Assembly: GCA_016584305.1 (NCBI GenBank)
Contig: JACEEZ010023454.1
Span: 143,874-207,873 of the forward strand
Reading direction: 5' to 3'
Source of the DNA: Chionoecetes opilio
Taxonomy: Eukaryota; Arthropoda; Malacostraca; Decapoda; Majidae
DNA: 64,000 nt
The number at the start of each line of letters is the position of its first letter. Position 1 is the stretch's first letter. Positions 21,664 to 33,173 of this stretch are shown one piece after another. The position numbers and the translations under genes were made by a program. The notes under the pieces are model-generated. The model searched no databases, was not told the DNA's origin, and saw only the letters and a list, made by a program, of their open reading frames with translations.

Positions 21664-22921
21664 GTAAGAAGGAACATTGTGCTGGATTAAGAGGAAAGAT
21701 TTATCACTCTAAACACAACTAGCTTTCGCCGTCTTGTACTCATTAATGGATGAATAGTTAGAATGCCATTTAGCGTAGTACTACGACATACAAAATGTCA
21801 TAAAGCATTATTGTGTTATTATTTGGTGGGCTTCTCGTTTTTTTCACAGCAGACAAAAGAAACACAAGTTCCTGCGTCAATACGATCCTTTTTGTTCACT
21901 AAGTAATAACAGGATCCGTCTCAGATCACTAGCAGGATGACATTCCCTTCACAATGATGCTTCTTTCGGGCAGTATTTTACCTCTTCTTTTAATTCAAGT
22001 GGACTTGGCCTGGAGCAATGAAAAAAAATAAACAAGAAGCCCGCTTGTTGCCAGTCCCCGTAATGAGGATAACAGTCTGAAAATAAAAGAAAAAAGAGAG
22101 GCCAACTGATTGTTTTTTTACATCAATAAGTTTTAATTTTCACGAAAAAATAATGACTTCAGGCGTCATGCAATTTTATCACTCTTGAGATTACATTCAT
22201 CACGGCTATCGCTGAGAACCACTTATAATATGCGAGGAAACAATTTCTTCTAGACCTCGTCACTAATATTCGCTGTATTGTTTCTTGAGTCCATTGTAAT
22301 GCAGTGGCGGGGCTTGCCTGGCGGACGCTTTGATACGCCCACTGGCGCCAACACAGGAGGTGTCATGACAGGGTTTCACGTGAACGCCCTTCACATTACT
22401 GCCTATCGCTGGGATACATTACCGTGCTCTCACACCAGCCTTAAGGGGAGCGTCACACCATTTCTTAATTACCGGTGGATTGTCATGATTTTCTTTATGT
22501 TAAAAGTATGCTAATGCCGAAATAATCCTAGCTCATTTTCAGATCCATAGCTTGATACATAACTGCAAAAAACAACAACTGTTTTTTTAAAGAAATTCAA
22601 CTCTTAATAAAGTTCTTATGTTCTTATGACTTGCACTGATGAAAAAATGACTAAATATGCATTACAATATATCCAAACGATTCATCTTTTAAGAATTTTG
22701 AATTTCATTCTTCTTAAGTGTTTAGCTTTTTTTTTTTTTTTTTTGATCTCGTAAATGTATTTGCTATTATTTGCAAAATTTTACCCAAATTGAAAAAAAA
22801 TGAAAGATGAGAAAATCACATATGTATTCCTCTTGCCAATGATATATTGTTTATTAAACTCGGTACAATAGTGGCGAAGTTATTAAAGGAAAACTGGAAA
22901 AAGGTAAATTTTCAGTAGAGA

Positions 22922-22968
22922 GGTTTAAAGGCGCGCAGTCTAAAAAGCTGCGCGCCCTTTAAACCTCG
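22922..22968. other. Strong hairpin
   Basis: The arm AGGTTTAAAGGCGCGCAG is repeated in reverse complement after a loop of about 9 nt, with one extra C on the right arm. It lies inside the TTAA element. Confidence 0.8.
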
Positions 22969-23130
22969 AGGCTCAGTGAATCTGAGAAGATGCTAGTTTG
23001 TTTGTTTACTCTCGCAGCCACGCTCTCTATCACTCTTGAAGTGTTATATGACATAGCTGGTATCTGGTTCCCCCTTGTGCAAAAGGTACTAGTCACAAAA
23101 GGGTGCTAGCTGAAAGACGCGCATGGACAG

Positions 23131-23941
23131 TAGGGTGGAGCGAAAATGACCGTTTTTGCTACTTTTCCTGTGATTAATTTGTAATAGTGGTGGAACTGTG
23201 CGAAATGGAGTTATGTTCACGTAAAAAAAAATGAAGTCTCTGCGAAAAAAATGTTAAGGTGCCCCAAAGATGTCAAAGATTTGGTTTTATGAATTTTTTT
23301 TTTTATCATCATATATCAAAATATATTTTTTTCTTGAATATTTGCTTGGAATACAGCATGAAAAGTGTTCACGAACACATGCTTTTGAATATAAATTTTG
23401 TACAAACTTTCTACGCAGATTTTTTGAGGTACCCCAGAGGGGTGGAAAATCTAGATTTATTAAAAAAAAAAAAATATTAATATATTGCATATGATTGTTT
23501 GATTCGAATTTAATTATTCCAACACTATACTAAGATAGATTGGAATGCCACATACACTTCAAAATATAAAGAAGGCATCAACCCACACACTTCCAGCAGA
23601 ACAACGTCAGAGCTGCATTTCTGCCTTCACACCGCTATAATTCATTGTTTGGGGCACCTCTAAATATTAATATATTGGTTTCATACTTTTTTGTGCACAT
23701 GTTACGGTCATTCTGCAGCATATTTTCGGTATTCCAATCTAATAAAAGTAACTTGAACATTTAAACCATTTTTTAAGAAAATATTTTTGTTTACATATTT
23801 TCGATTTTATCACCACATGGGGCACCTAAAGATATTGGATTAGACACGTGACTTTTTAAAACTTTAATATGGGTTACATTGGCACAATTTCCCAACTATT
23901 ACGAGTCATTTATAATAAAAAGTGTTTTTCGCTCCACCCTA
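23131..23941. mobile_element. TAGGGT-ended MITE with 8-bp duplication
   Basis: Terminal inverted repeats TAGGGTGGAGCGAAAA / TTTTTCGCTCCACCCTA, with ATGGACAG on both sides (23123-23130, 23942-23949). The interior is AT-rich with several subterminal GGGGCACCT motifs in both orientations and no coding frame. The 8-bp duplication and TAGGG ends fit hAT-like elements. The element at 46274-48250 has similar ends and nearly the same target site. Confidence 0.85.
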
Positions 23942-24412
23942 ATGGACAGTTTGCTGAACTACAGCCAGCATTCTCTCTCTTTGAGCCACTTTATGCCTTG
24001 ATGTCCTCGGCATGGTGGTTGAGGAGGTAGGGAGCTTGAGGTAGATCACTCCTGCGCTGAATAAATGATAAATGATCTGGAGGGAGCAGGAATGGTGGAA
24101 TACTGAGAGACGAGCAGCGACACCCGGCTTCTCCCACAACTCCCTCACTACTGAGGCCTTGAGACGACCCTCTGTCTCACAGACAGGGACTGAGAGGTGC
24201 CAGTTTGCCTATGCCAGTGAATATCATAAAGAAAAATTGTACGCATATTTTTCGGGGGGAAGGGGGGGAGAATATCAGCCATAACTCTTTCATGTTTTCT
24301 TCTTTTCTTATAATACTTTGTCACAAGCTTGCTCAAGTGTTCAACTACGCATGAAATTTTTTCGAATATTTTGATTTTTTTCGGAAATATTCGTGTGACG
24401 CTCCTCCCTTAA

Positions 24413-25301
24413 CCCCTTGAGACCCAGAACGTAATTTCCATTGTAATATGACTACAATTAGACGATTTTTAGTCAATATAAGTAATATTTTATAGATATA
24501 ACCTGTTTAGTATCCTTGTCCACTAACTAATTTGGTATATTAAGTTACTTTTCGTAATTTGATGGGTAACAACATACGATTTTTTTATAATAAAGTAAAG
24601 ATCTGGGCGTGAAGGGGTTAAGGGTGTCCCGCTGTCCTAATGGTTGTCTCCTACTCATACAACATGGACAAGACCGACAAGGAAAGAAAATGACATCACA
24701 CTCACAATATTGGAGTCCCCATTCAAGTAATGTAATTAAATATAACTAATCAATATCATGAAGGATTCGCGCTGGGAGACCCGCCAGGTCCATATCTCAG
24801 ACACAAACCAAGACAACCATCAAAAATACAACAAAAATCTGATCGTCTTCTTCTGCAGGAGTTATTATTATTTTCAGAAAGTAATCGTGCTATACTGCAT
24901 CATGGTTGTGCGTGTTCAAGCATTCCCAAAACACATCCATTCATCCCTCAATTACATCAACCACGACACCGGTGTATGTGAGGCTGCAGTGTGCGGGGGT
25001 TCAATGATCCTTGCCATATGCTTCACTCCCATTCTTTCAGATGTATTATTAATCTCCAGGGATCCAACGACAGTCCTTACTCATCGGTATTTTAGTATAA
25101 GTATAGTCTTAGTGTGACCAAGGTAGTCCCAGTAACATCTTCTCAGACACCTGCCTTTGTAATGTTTATTGTCATAGGTTTACATTAAGAACGCTGCTGA
25201 ACTAACCGAGCCTTCCCTCAACCTTCATAACGTATTTTCGTAGGTCTGCATAGTGTTGTAATGTAGTAGCGTATTTGATTTAAATATATATTACCTTTCA
25301 G
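24413..25301. other. Intronic, no element resolved
   Basis: Non-coding sequence between the TTAA element and IR exon 5. I see no recognisable gene or repeat. Confidence 0.45.
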
Positions 25302-25464
25302 ACCAAATGGGGTTGATGGGACGCACGTTGAGAATTGTGGCTAAAAACTACTTCCCGTACTTCCGTTTGGAGCGTGTGAACGACCGCCCCGGCACGTTGG
25401 TTCTGCCTAAGGACTCCCTCAATGCGCGGATGATAGCAGCCATCTCCGCGACCTTCAATTTTAC
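25302..25464 (+). CDS. Ionotropic receptor, exon 5 (start of ligand-binding lobe S1)
   Basis: The acceptor TTTCAG ends at 25301; AC completes an Asp codon from exon 4. The frame reads DQMGLMGRTLRIVAKNYFPY, then the rest of S1's first strand and LNARMIAAISATFNFT. The pattern L-R-I-V...Y-F-P-Y-F is the conserved start of the S1 lobe in IRs and iGluRs. The donor GTAATA at 25465 leaves the last codon open after two bases (phase 2), and exon 6 begins with the single base needed. Confidence 0.85.
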
Positions 25465-25476
25465 GTAATATACATA

Positions 25477-26225
25477 CAGTGCTCGACATTAAATTAGTCC
25501 GCCCAGGGCAAGGCGGACTAATTATATGTCGAATTTTGCTTCAACATTACGAGGGACCTAAAACTGAGCCAATGCGTTGTGCCGCCTACACAGAGTGGCG
25601 TAGTAGGCGGAGCTTCTGAGCCCGCCAAGGAAACCACAGTCAGTTGTTGTCTTGCCGGTGTAGGGAGGGGTTGTGTTCCGCGATCCGTCTCTCTTGTGCT
25701 CCCTCTCGACTTGCACCGCCGCTCCCTTTGAGCCCCCTGTATTGCCGATACGGGCAAGAATAAGGATTTTAGGGCATAAACCATTGCCCAGATCATTGGC
25801 CTAAACTAATCCGGTAAGCAAACAAAGTCAATCTCCGAACAAATTGGCGTGTGTCCAAGGAGTGTCCGACGCTGGGTTGCCAAGTTCGACCAGGAAGGCG
25901 GCCCCATAACCCCTACCCACAAAAAGAGGCCTGGCAAGCCCTAGAAGACAGATTCTCGTTCCCAGACTATTGTAAAACGTGAATTAGAATCTAACCCACG
26001 TGTGACAGCAAGGAAATTAAAAGAAAGCAACCCAGACATATTTGGTGAGTGTTCTGTGAGGTAGGGGTTATGTGGCCGCCTTCCTGGTCGAACTTGGCAA
26101 CCCAGCGTCCGACACTCCTTGGACACACGCCAATTTGTTCGAAGATTACCTTTGTTTGCTTACCGGATTTGCTTAGGGCAATGATCTGGGCAATGGTTTC
26201 TGCACTAAAATCCTTATTCTTGCAT
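25477..26225. pseudogene. Tc1/mariner-like fragments in head-to-head inverted arrangement
   Basis: A Tc1-type terminus CAGTGCTCGACATTAAATTA begins next to TA at 25475-25476. From about 25757 the + strand encodes the N-terminal DNA-binding region: SEQIGVCPRSVRRWVAKFDQ, then ITPTHKKRPGKP and a second block RVTARKLKESNPD, matching the paired HTH domain of Tc1-like transposases. At 26066-26223 the same ~150 bp recur in reverse complement. The DDE catalytic part is missing. A short hairpin (ATTAGTCCGCC and its complement) lies at 25492-25524. Confidence 0.7.
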
Positions 26226-27225
26226 GCAGGTAGTTTGAAAACAGGGGCAACTCCTTCCTCTTCAAGAGAACATTGTATGAATGCAATTAGTTCAGCAAAT
26301 GCTGTACTATGAGCATTGTTTGTTTCACATTAATTTTCTAATGTTACTCTTCTATCACGATTTCTGTTATACAACGAACCTAGGCAATGAGTGTGAAACT
26401 GAGCCTCTGTAGCGATTAAATATCCTGCACTAAGCTTCATCAGTAGTCTGTCATGTTGTAGATCAGTAGTGTACTGCCGTACACGGGTGTCAAGGTCAAA
26501 CGTTTGGACTTCATGGAGGGGTCTAGCATAACTTGTAGGCTTATCACAAAGAAAACATTAGGCAACATCCGTTTTACCTCCAGATTTTTTGGGGCGTGTG
26601 CAATGTTCATTTGTACCAGAAGATGTACTCTCATCGTCGAGGAGTCTCTTTCGAATACGTGCACGTTGAAGTTAATTTCTATTGAATTTCAGACCGCAGC
26701 TTTAGTGGAATCTTGCTTTCCTCCGCAACAATGTCAGTTGAACTCAATCTCCATCGTCCAGACGACTCAGCTTAATGTTCACTGGCAAGCAACATACGTC
26801 GCTGAATGATGTAAGATTTTCAGCAATTGTCGCGTAACCAACTCCCCGAAACCTGTCCGCGAATTATGCTGGGCACCAAAGTTTCTCGCTGATGTTTTTC
26901 TCAAAGAACAGACACTTATTCCAGTCAACCAGTGTATCGTTTTCCTCCACCGACGCAGTTAGGTCACCACCTGGAACCAGCTTTAATTAATGCCTTATTC
27001 ATAGTGTTTAGCCACTGATGAGGTCACTCCTTACTTCATCCTATAACAAAGAAATTTTGGATCATAGTGTTATTAATTTCTATACAATATTACCTTCATA
27101 AAATTATAACAAACACAAACGCAAACAGAAGACCCTACGAAAACTAAAAAACATGGAATACTGAAATATCCTCTTTCGTCGCAGTATCACTGCAAATGAT
27201 GTCAGTAAAGATATTATCTTTAAGT
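26226..27225. other. Intronic, unclassified
   Basis: About 1 kb with only short, featureless open frames. No gene or element is recognised. Confidence 0.45.
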
Positions 27226-29310
27226 ATATCAATCAATGGGGCCATACGCCAGGGGGCGCGTCGCCTCGCCCAGCCTACAAAGCCACTCCCAGGGGTCACC
27301 ACGCGTGAGTCCCCATGCAGGTTCCCTTCCCACACCAAGCAACTTTCGACAGGAAATATCAACTTGCCCCAGCCACGAGCCCTGTGGTGCCCCTTTGGCC
27401 TCCTCCTCGCCGGATTGTCTCTTACAGATACAACCCGATGGGAAGGATCGGTTTCAGGGTAGCGTGCCACATGCCCATATAGCCGAAGTGGCGCTGACGG
27501 ACTATGCAGGTAATAGGCCTCGATACAGTCTCATGGTGCAGTCGCTGATTTGATACGTAATCGTCCCAGCGATACCCCATGATTTTGCGAAGACACGTAT
27601 TACCAAAGACATCAATTCGCCTCTTCAAGTCGCTATTTAGTGTCCATGCCTCACAACCATAGAGTAAGACAGGGATCACAATCGACCTAAAGATCCGGAT
27701 CTTTGTCCTCCTGCACAGGTATCGACAACGCCAAATACTCATGCTGAGCGAGTCCATAACACCGTGGGCTATGCCAATCCGCCGTAAGACTTCTTGACGT
27801 GACCCGCCATCATTATGGACTGCGCTACCAAGGTAAGTAAAACTTTCCAAGATCTCAATGTCCTCGCCGCACGCATGAACAGACTGTACTGCTTCATCTA
27901 GTAAGCCTCCAAACACCAGGACTATTTGGTCTTGAGCCAGGACACCTCAAGTCCCAAAGGCTTTGCCTCCTCGTGCAGCGCCTCGAGAGCCATCACCAGT
28001 AAGCGACTGACCTCCACCGACTAAGCAAAGATTACTGCATCATCGGCAGAAACAAGATCATTGATCTTGGTGTTGCCGAGGGATGCTCCACAATTACTTT
28101 GATCTACAACTTTGCCCAATACCCAGTCCATACAAGTGTTGAAAAGTGATGGGGCAAGGACGCACCCTTGCCTTACTCCTGTATTCACAGGAAAGAAGCT
28201 GGATACACTTCCCCCACACTTCATAGCACTCCTAGTCCCAGAGTACAGACCAGTCATCAAACCAATAGTCCTTGCATGAATCTTGCGAAGTGGCAGAAGA
28301 TCCTAGAGTGACTCACGATGCGCTGAGTCAAACGCCTTCTTGAGATCAACATAAGCTGCAATTATCCCCTGACGAAACTTACGGCAGCGTTCCACTAGGA
28401 CACGAAGCGCTAGGATACGGTCCGTTGTTGTCTTACCAGGCGTGAACCCAGAATGCTGGGGTCTCTGATGCTTCAGCGGATGGCTGCGGATTCGTGTCAG
28501 CAGTAGGTGGGCAAGTACCTTGCCTGGCACGCTGAGTAGTGTAATACCGCGGTAATTGTTGCAGTCCTGACGGTCCCTTTTCCCTTTCCAGATAGGGACG
28601 ACCAGCCCCCTTTTCCAGTCAGGAAGAATGGTACCTGATTGCCACACGGCAGTCAGGACAGCATGCAACCCGTGGATCATGGCCTCACCCCCAGCTTTGA
28701 GGACTTCCGTACTGATATTACAAACACCAGCTGCCTTTCCACCACTCAACTTTGCTACAGCCTCTCTGACTTCGTCATGAGAGTGTGCTGTTTCTTCAGT
28801 GGGAGAATCAGCATCCACTACCTGTAATCCAGTGATGTGAAGCTGCCCAATTGCAGGGTCCACCGTGAACAACTGCCCAAAGTACTCAGCCCAACGAACC
28901 ATCTGCCCAACCATGTCCAACACGAGGCGCCCATCTGCTTTTCGGATAGCACTCGCCCGAGATGGGGACTTGAAACGGAGCTTTTTCAGGGCTCAGTAGG
29001 CGGGTCGGAGGTCATTAGCGTTCAAATCGTCCTGGACATCCTCAGTGAGACTCCCGACATACCTACCTCTCCTTGTCTCTCCCCAGGAGGGTTCTACTCA
29101 TGCGTGACAGAGCCCTGTGCTGGTCCTGGTTCCCAGCAAGCCTGGCAACGCGACTCTCCTCGATATTCTCTAGCGTCTTCGTCGAGACAAAACCACGCCT
29201 TGACCTCGGGTGCTCCCCAATACACTCATTGGCAGCCTGGAGAGTTTCACGTTTGAATGTATCCCACAGTTCTACAGGGTCTTCGAAGGTACCGAGCACA
29301 TTTAACCGAT
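27226..29310 (-). pseudogene. RTE-like LINE, longest copy
   Basis: The minus strand from about 29300 encodes a pre-RT region (ANECIGEHPRSRRGFVSTKT), then SGGKAAGVCNISTEVLKAGG, DRQDCNNYRGITLLSVPGKV, TDRILALRVLVERCRKF, AYVDLKKAFDSAHRESL, NTGVRQGCVLAPSLFNTCMD, the active-site block near 28025 with SADDAV in place of FADD, and the C-terminal HACGEDIEILESFTYLGS ... KAFGNTCLRKIMGY region. The 3' end has the same (ATTG)n tail at 27226-27236. Several frameshifts split it. It extends upstream of the point where the other two copies are truncated. Confidence 0.85.
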
Positions 29311-29870
29311 TTTAGACTGTCACCGCGTACTCATGGGCAGATGTCAGGTCCATCAGCTTCTCAAGATGAAACACAGTATGGTTACCTAAATATAACTACT
29401 GATTAAAGTATAAATACCACTACATTAGACTATACATCTAAGTAACGTATAAGGTGAGTTCTTTGTACTTTACTTAGTAGTGTTTGCTGAAATAAGTGAT
29501 ATTTGATGAGTTATGTGCAGAATACCGCTGGTTATTCTATTTTATCCAAATTTCATTTTTCCCTAAAACATGACACTAAAACATAATTGTGGGATCGCAT
29601 TAGTAGTCCAAGTCGGTTTATCAGGGTCTAAAACATAAATTGGCATGCCTTTCTTTTGTATTTGCGATAACTGAGTCGTGTGATGTGATTTACAAACACT
29701 TATTCAGAATAGAGTTGGGCCATTTTCCAAGATGGTCACCAGGGCCGACACAGGGCAGATGCAGAATGCCTCAAATCTATAAATGTTCATTATGGTGTTT
29801 ACTAACAGTGTACCAAGTTTCATGCTTTTATCATAAAGTGAAAGGACTGTGATGTTCAATTATATGACAC
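29311..29870. other. Intronic, no feature seen
   Basis: AT-rich sequence between two LINE copies. Nothing recognisable. Confidence 0.4.
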
Positions 29871-31870
29871 TTAGCCGCTGGACTTTAACGGAGGTCTGAG
29901 CTTACCCACAATCCCAAATCTTTCTCACCTTCTGATATTTTCAGCGATATATTGCGTATAGTGTACCTATAACCGGAATTTTTTCTACCAACATTAAGTA
30001 CGCTACACTTGTCAATATTAAATTCCATCTGCTACCTGACTACCCACTCGTTTAACTTTATCTAAGTCTCCCTGCAATATGTTGTAACATCAGACTGTGA
30101 TCTAATAATCCTACCTAACTTAGTATTATCAGCAAACTTGTTGATATCACTGCTAATGCCACTATCTAAGTCGTTGATGTAAATAAAAAATAGTAATGGA
30201 CCCAAAATAGACCCCTGTGGAACCCCACTTGTTACCTGCCCCCATTCAAATTTTGAACCATCATTTGTAACCCTTTGTTGCCTATCACTTAGCCAATATC
30301 TAATACAACGAAAATACTTTCCATCTATTCCATGTGCCGTAACCTTATTTAACGAGTTATGAGTTAACATAACCTTATTATGAGTATCTCATGTTGTACC
30401 TTGTCGAATTCCTTACATAAGTCCAGAAATACAATATCATAATCCTCATCATTATCTGCCGCCTCAAACACTTTCCTATAAAAACTTGAACAATTGGCGA
30501 GACATGACCTACCCTTGACAAACCCATGTTGTGAATCATTTACCAAACTATGCATTTCTAAATGTTCTCAAATGTTTTTTGCAATAACAGATTCCAATAA
30601 TTTACCTATCACTTAAATCAGACTAGCGGGTCGATAATTTTGGACATCAATCCTCTATCACCCTTCTTAAATATGGGGAATACATTAATTTCCACCACAT
30701 TAACGGCACTAACGACTCACTAACTACCTCTTTGCATTCGTTTAATACCCCTTGGGGTATTAAACTTTATCTGGTCCTGGTGACTTAAACATTATATTGA
30801 TACTCTCTTCCACCATTTCCTTAGTTATCACAATATCTTTGAATTTCTCATCATCCTTTCCTCTAAACATATGTTTAGAGGTTCACTATCAGGTACCATC
30901 TGCATATCCTACTGAGTAAAAATACTTAAGAAATAATAATTTATAATTTTACACATATCCTCATCAGAACTTACAATCTACCACTGACTTATTTTTATAG
31001 GACCCAACAATTCCCTACTTTTTGTCTTATAGACCTGAAAAAAAATCCTTAGGATCGGTATTTGCCTGGCCAGCAACCTTGATCTCATAGTTTTTCTTTG
31101 TTGTTCTTGTTAACTGCTTGACTGTCCTAGCCATCACATTATACTGCTCACTGCTCACCTGTCTTGCCTTAACCTTCTTATACATGTTCCTTTTTATTCC
31201 TATGTTGTGTTTCAAACTCGCAGTCATCCATTTGGGATCGTTTTTCCTTGATCTTATCGCGTTATATGGAATATTTTTTTTTCTGACCTGAAATTAACTT
31301 CTTCACAAAGAAAGAAACACCTCATCAGCACTGACCTCACTGACTCCACCCTTCGCCCTACCATCAGGCCTCACCTAACCCTCCATCCTCCCCTAATTAA
31401 TCCCTTCCAGGTGTCGTTTTAGTCCTGCATAATTAGCCCTTCTGAAGTCAAGTACCCTATGTAAATTAACACTCTTAGAACCTTCCTCCCACTTTAAGCA
31501 AAACCTAGATTCACAATGATCGATATTACCTAACTGACCTCCAACTTCAAATACCGTAACTAAATCTTCCCTGCTTGTTAGCACTAAATCTAGGATATTG
31601 TCTCCCCTAGTAGGTTTCTTAATTGCTTGCTTCAGAAAGTTATCCTGAACTAGTTTTAACAATTCCTCGGCATCATTATCACCTACAATTAAATCCCACT
31701 CAATGTTCCTAAGATTAAAATCTCCTACCACGCATAATCTATTATATCTACAAGCCTTGCTTATTTCCTGCCATATAGGAACGGAATCTTCTTCACATAA
31801 ATTTGGAGGCCGGTATACTATACCCAAGACCATCCTATCAGTTCCTACCCTAACTTCCACCCATATAGAC
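29871..31870 (-). pseudogene. CR1-like LINE with endonuclease and RT
   Basis: The minus strand holds, in order, an endonuclease part (31860-31393: VLGIVYRPPNLCEEDS, CVVGDFNLRNIEWD, ATKN-type region as KKPTRGDNILDLVLTS, NIDHCESRF), a linker (31227-31027: NYEIKVAGQANTDPKDFFS), and an RT part (30555-30062: [50 protein letters not shown]). GDFN and the D-H block are endonuclease/exonuclease/phosphatase signatures. FADD has become FADN, so RT activity would be lost even apart from the frameshifts. The 3' end is cut near 29871. Confidence 0.8.
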
Positions 31871-33171
31871 TGATGCAGTTTCTGTTCTGTTTTCTACAGT
31901 ATCATCTGTTTTTATAACATGGTTAACAAAACACTGCAATGTATCCCTTGCATAAAATGCAACTCCTCAACCCAAATAACTCATGTCACCCAAATAACTC
32001 CCTGTACTGCAGCCTGGAGAAGAAGTGCGGCAGCAATCTTCAGCAACGTAATTAACACCTTAGGCAGTGGGGAGTGTTGAATGATGTCAGTTGAAGGGCA
32101 GTCTAGAAAAGCGCCTAATTATTCAGAAGTGCCTTCAGGAGATGAGAACAGCAGCAGTGGTGGGAGGTTTTGTCAGTTTGAAAGCTGTGAGCTGTCTGTC
32201 TGTCCAGTGTAGACCAGCTATGAGATCAACTTGGCTAGACTACCCCCCTACCCATGGACACGGGGGTGGGGATGTTGACGTGGCACCGGCCAACAAGCAC
32301 TTGCGAGGCGAACCATCGCCAGAGGGTGAAACTGGTAATAACCTCCTCAGGTAGAAGGGAACGAGGCAGGTGTTGTTCCTCACAGAGGCCCACCAGGTAA
32401 CGACCTCAGACCGGAAGGGCGAGGTGTGGAAATGCGGCCACTTGCTGAACTACAGTAGCGTAAACTACAGTCACCACCCCGAGGCGGGATGTTTATTAGC
32501 CAAATCTGGTAGGGATCGCCTTCTCCGGGTGAAGACGCCTGGTTGTAGCTCCCAAACTAACCATAAGATTTTCTCGAAAATACCCTCATTGTGATTCCCA
32601 CACAAAGATACCTTAATGTAGACAAGGAAAACTATAGTAACCTAACCTGATGTGTTCAAGAGTGGAATAAGAGGCGATTCTTACCAGACTTGGCGAATAT
32701 GCAGACGGGACAACACGTCCCAGGGTTGGGACAATACTGGGAACCACGTCATAAGGGACTTGTGAGGAGTCATTTTGTCAACGTCAACAACGTCAACTAT
32801 TGGGTTGAGAGTTCAGCAAGTGGCCGCATTTCCCACCTCGCCCTTCCGGTCTGAGGTCGTTACCTGTACTTGAAAATAATTAAACTTAGCGAAAACTAGC
32901 GATACATAACATAAACAGTTCCCCTCTTGTAGTAGTATAATGCCCGGTGACAAATAAACTCTACGGTGGTAGCGCATATACTTTCACACGTACACCGCCC
33001 ACGCCCACGGCAGGTTTTGGCTCAATATATATAAACGTGTGTATAATATTGCTATTTTCAACTTCATATATATGATTTTTCAACACCATTTATGGAAGAA
33101 ATTTGTTTACTGAAAATCGGCCGACGCCAGTCTGTATCAGAGTCATACATTGAGGCGACGCTGTGTGTAAC
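31871..33171. other. Non-coding with a ~55-bp inverted repeat
   Basis: Mostly unclassified. Near-perfect inverted arms lie at 32397-32451 and 32809-32867 (CAGGTAACGACCTCAGACCG and its complement), enclosing about 355 bp with no coding content. They could be the ends of a small transposon, but no target duplication was found. Confidence 0.55.
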
Positions 33172-33173
33172 TA

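Larger units (their letters stand above)
22445..24408. mobile_element. TTAA-type DNA transposon, non-autonomous
   Basis: TTAA at 22441-22444 and 24409-24412 enclose inverted ends GGGGAGCGTCACAC and GTGTGACGCTCCTCCC. No transposase is recognisable; poly-T/A runs and a strong hairpin are inside. The GGGGAG-GTC pattern resembles the TTAA element at 2714-3904. A TAGGGT-ended element is nested at 23131-23941. piggyBac or Kolobok is likely, from the TTAA target only. Confidence 0.75.

Noticed and set aside
26440..26664. Small protein gene on the minus strand
   Set aside because: No splice sites, no domain and no support from neighbours; a chance frame within the intron.
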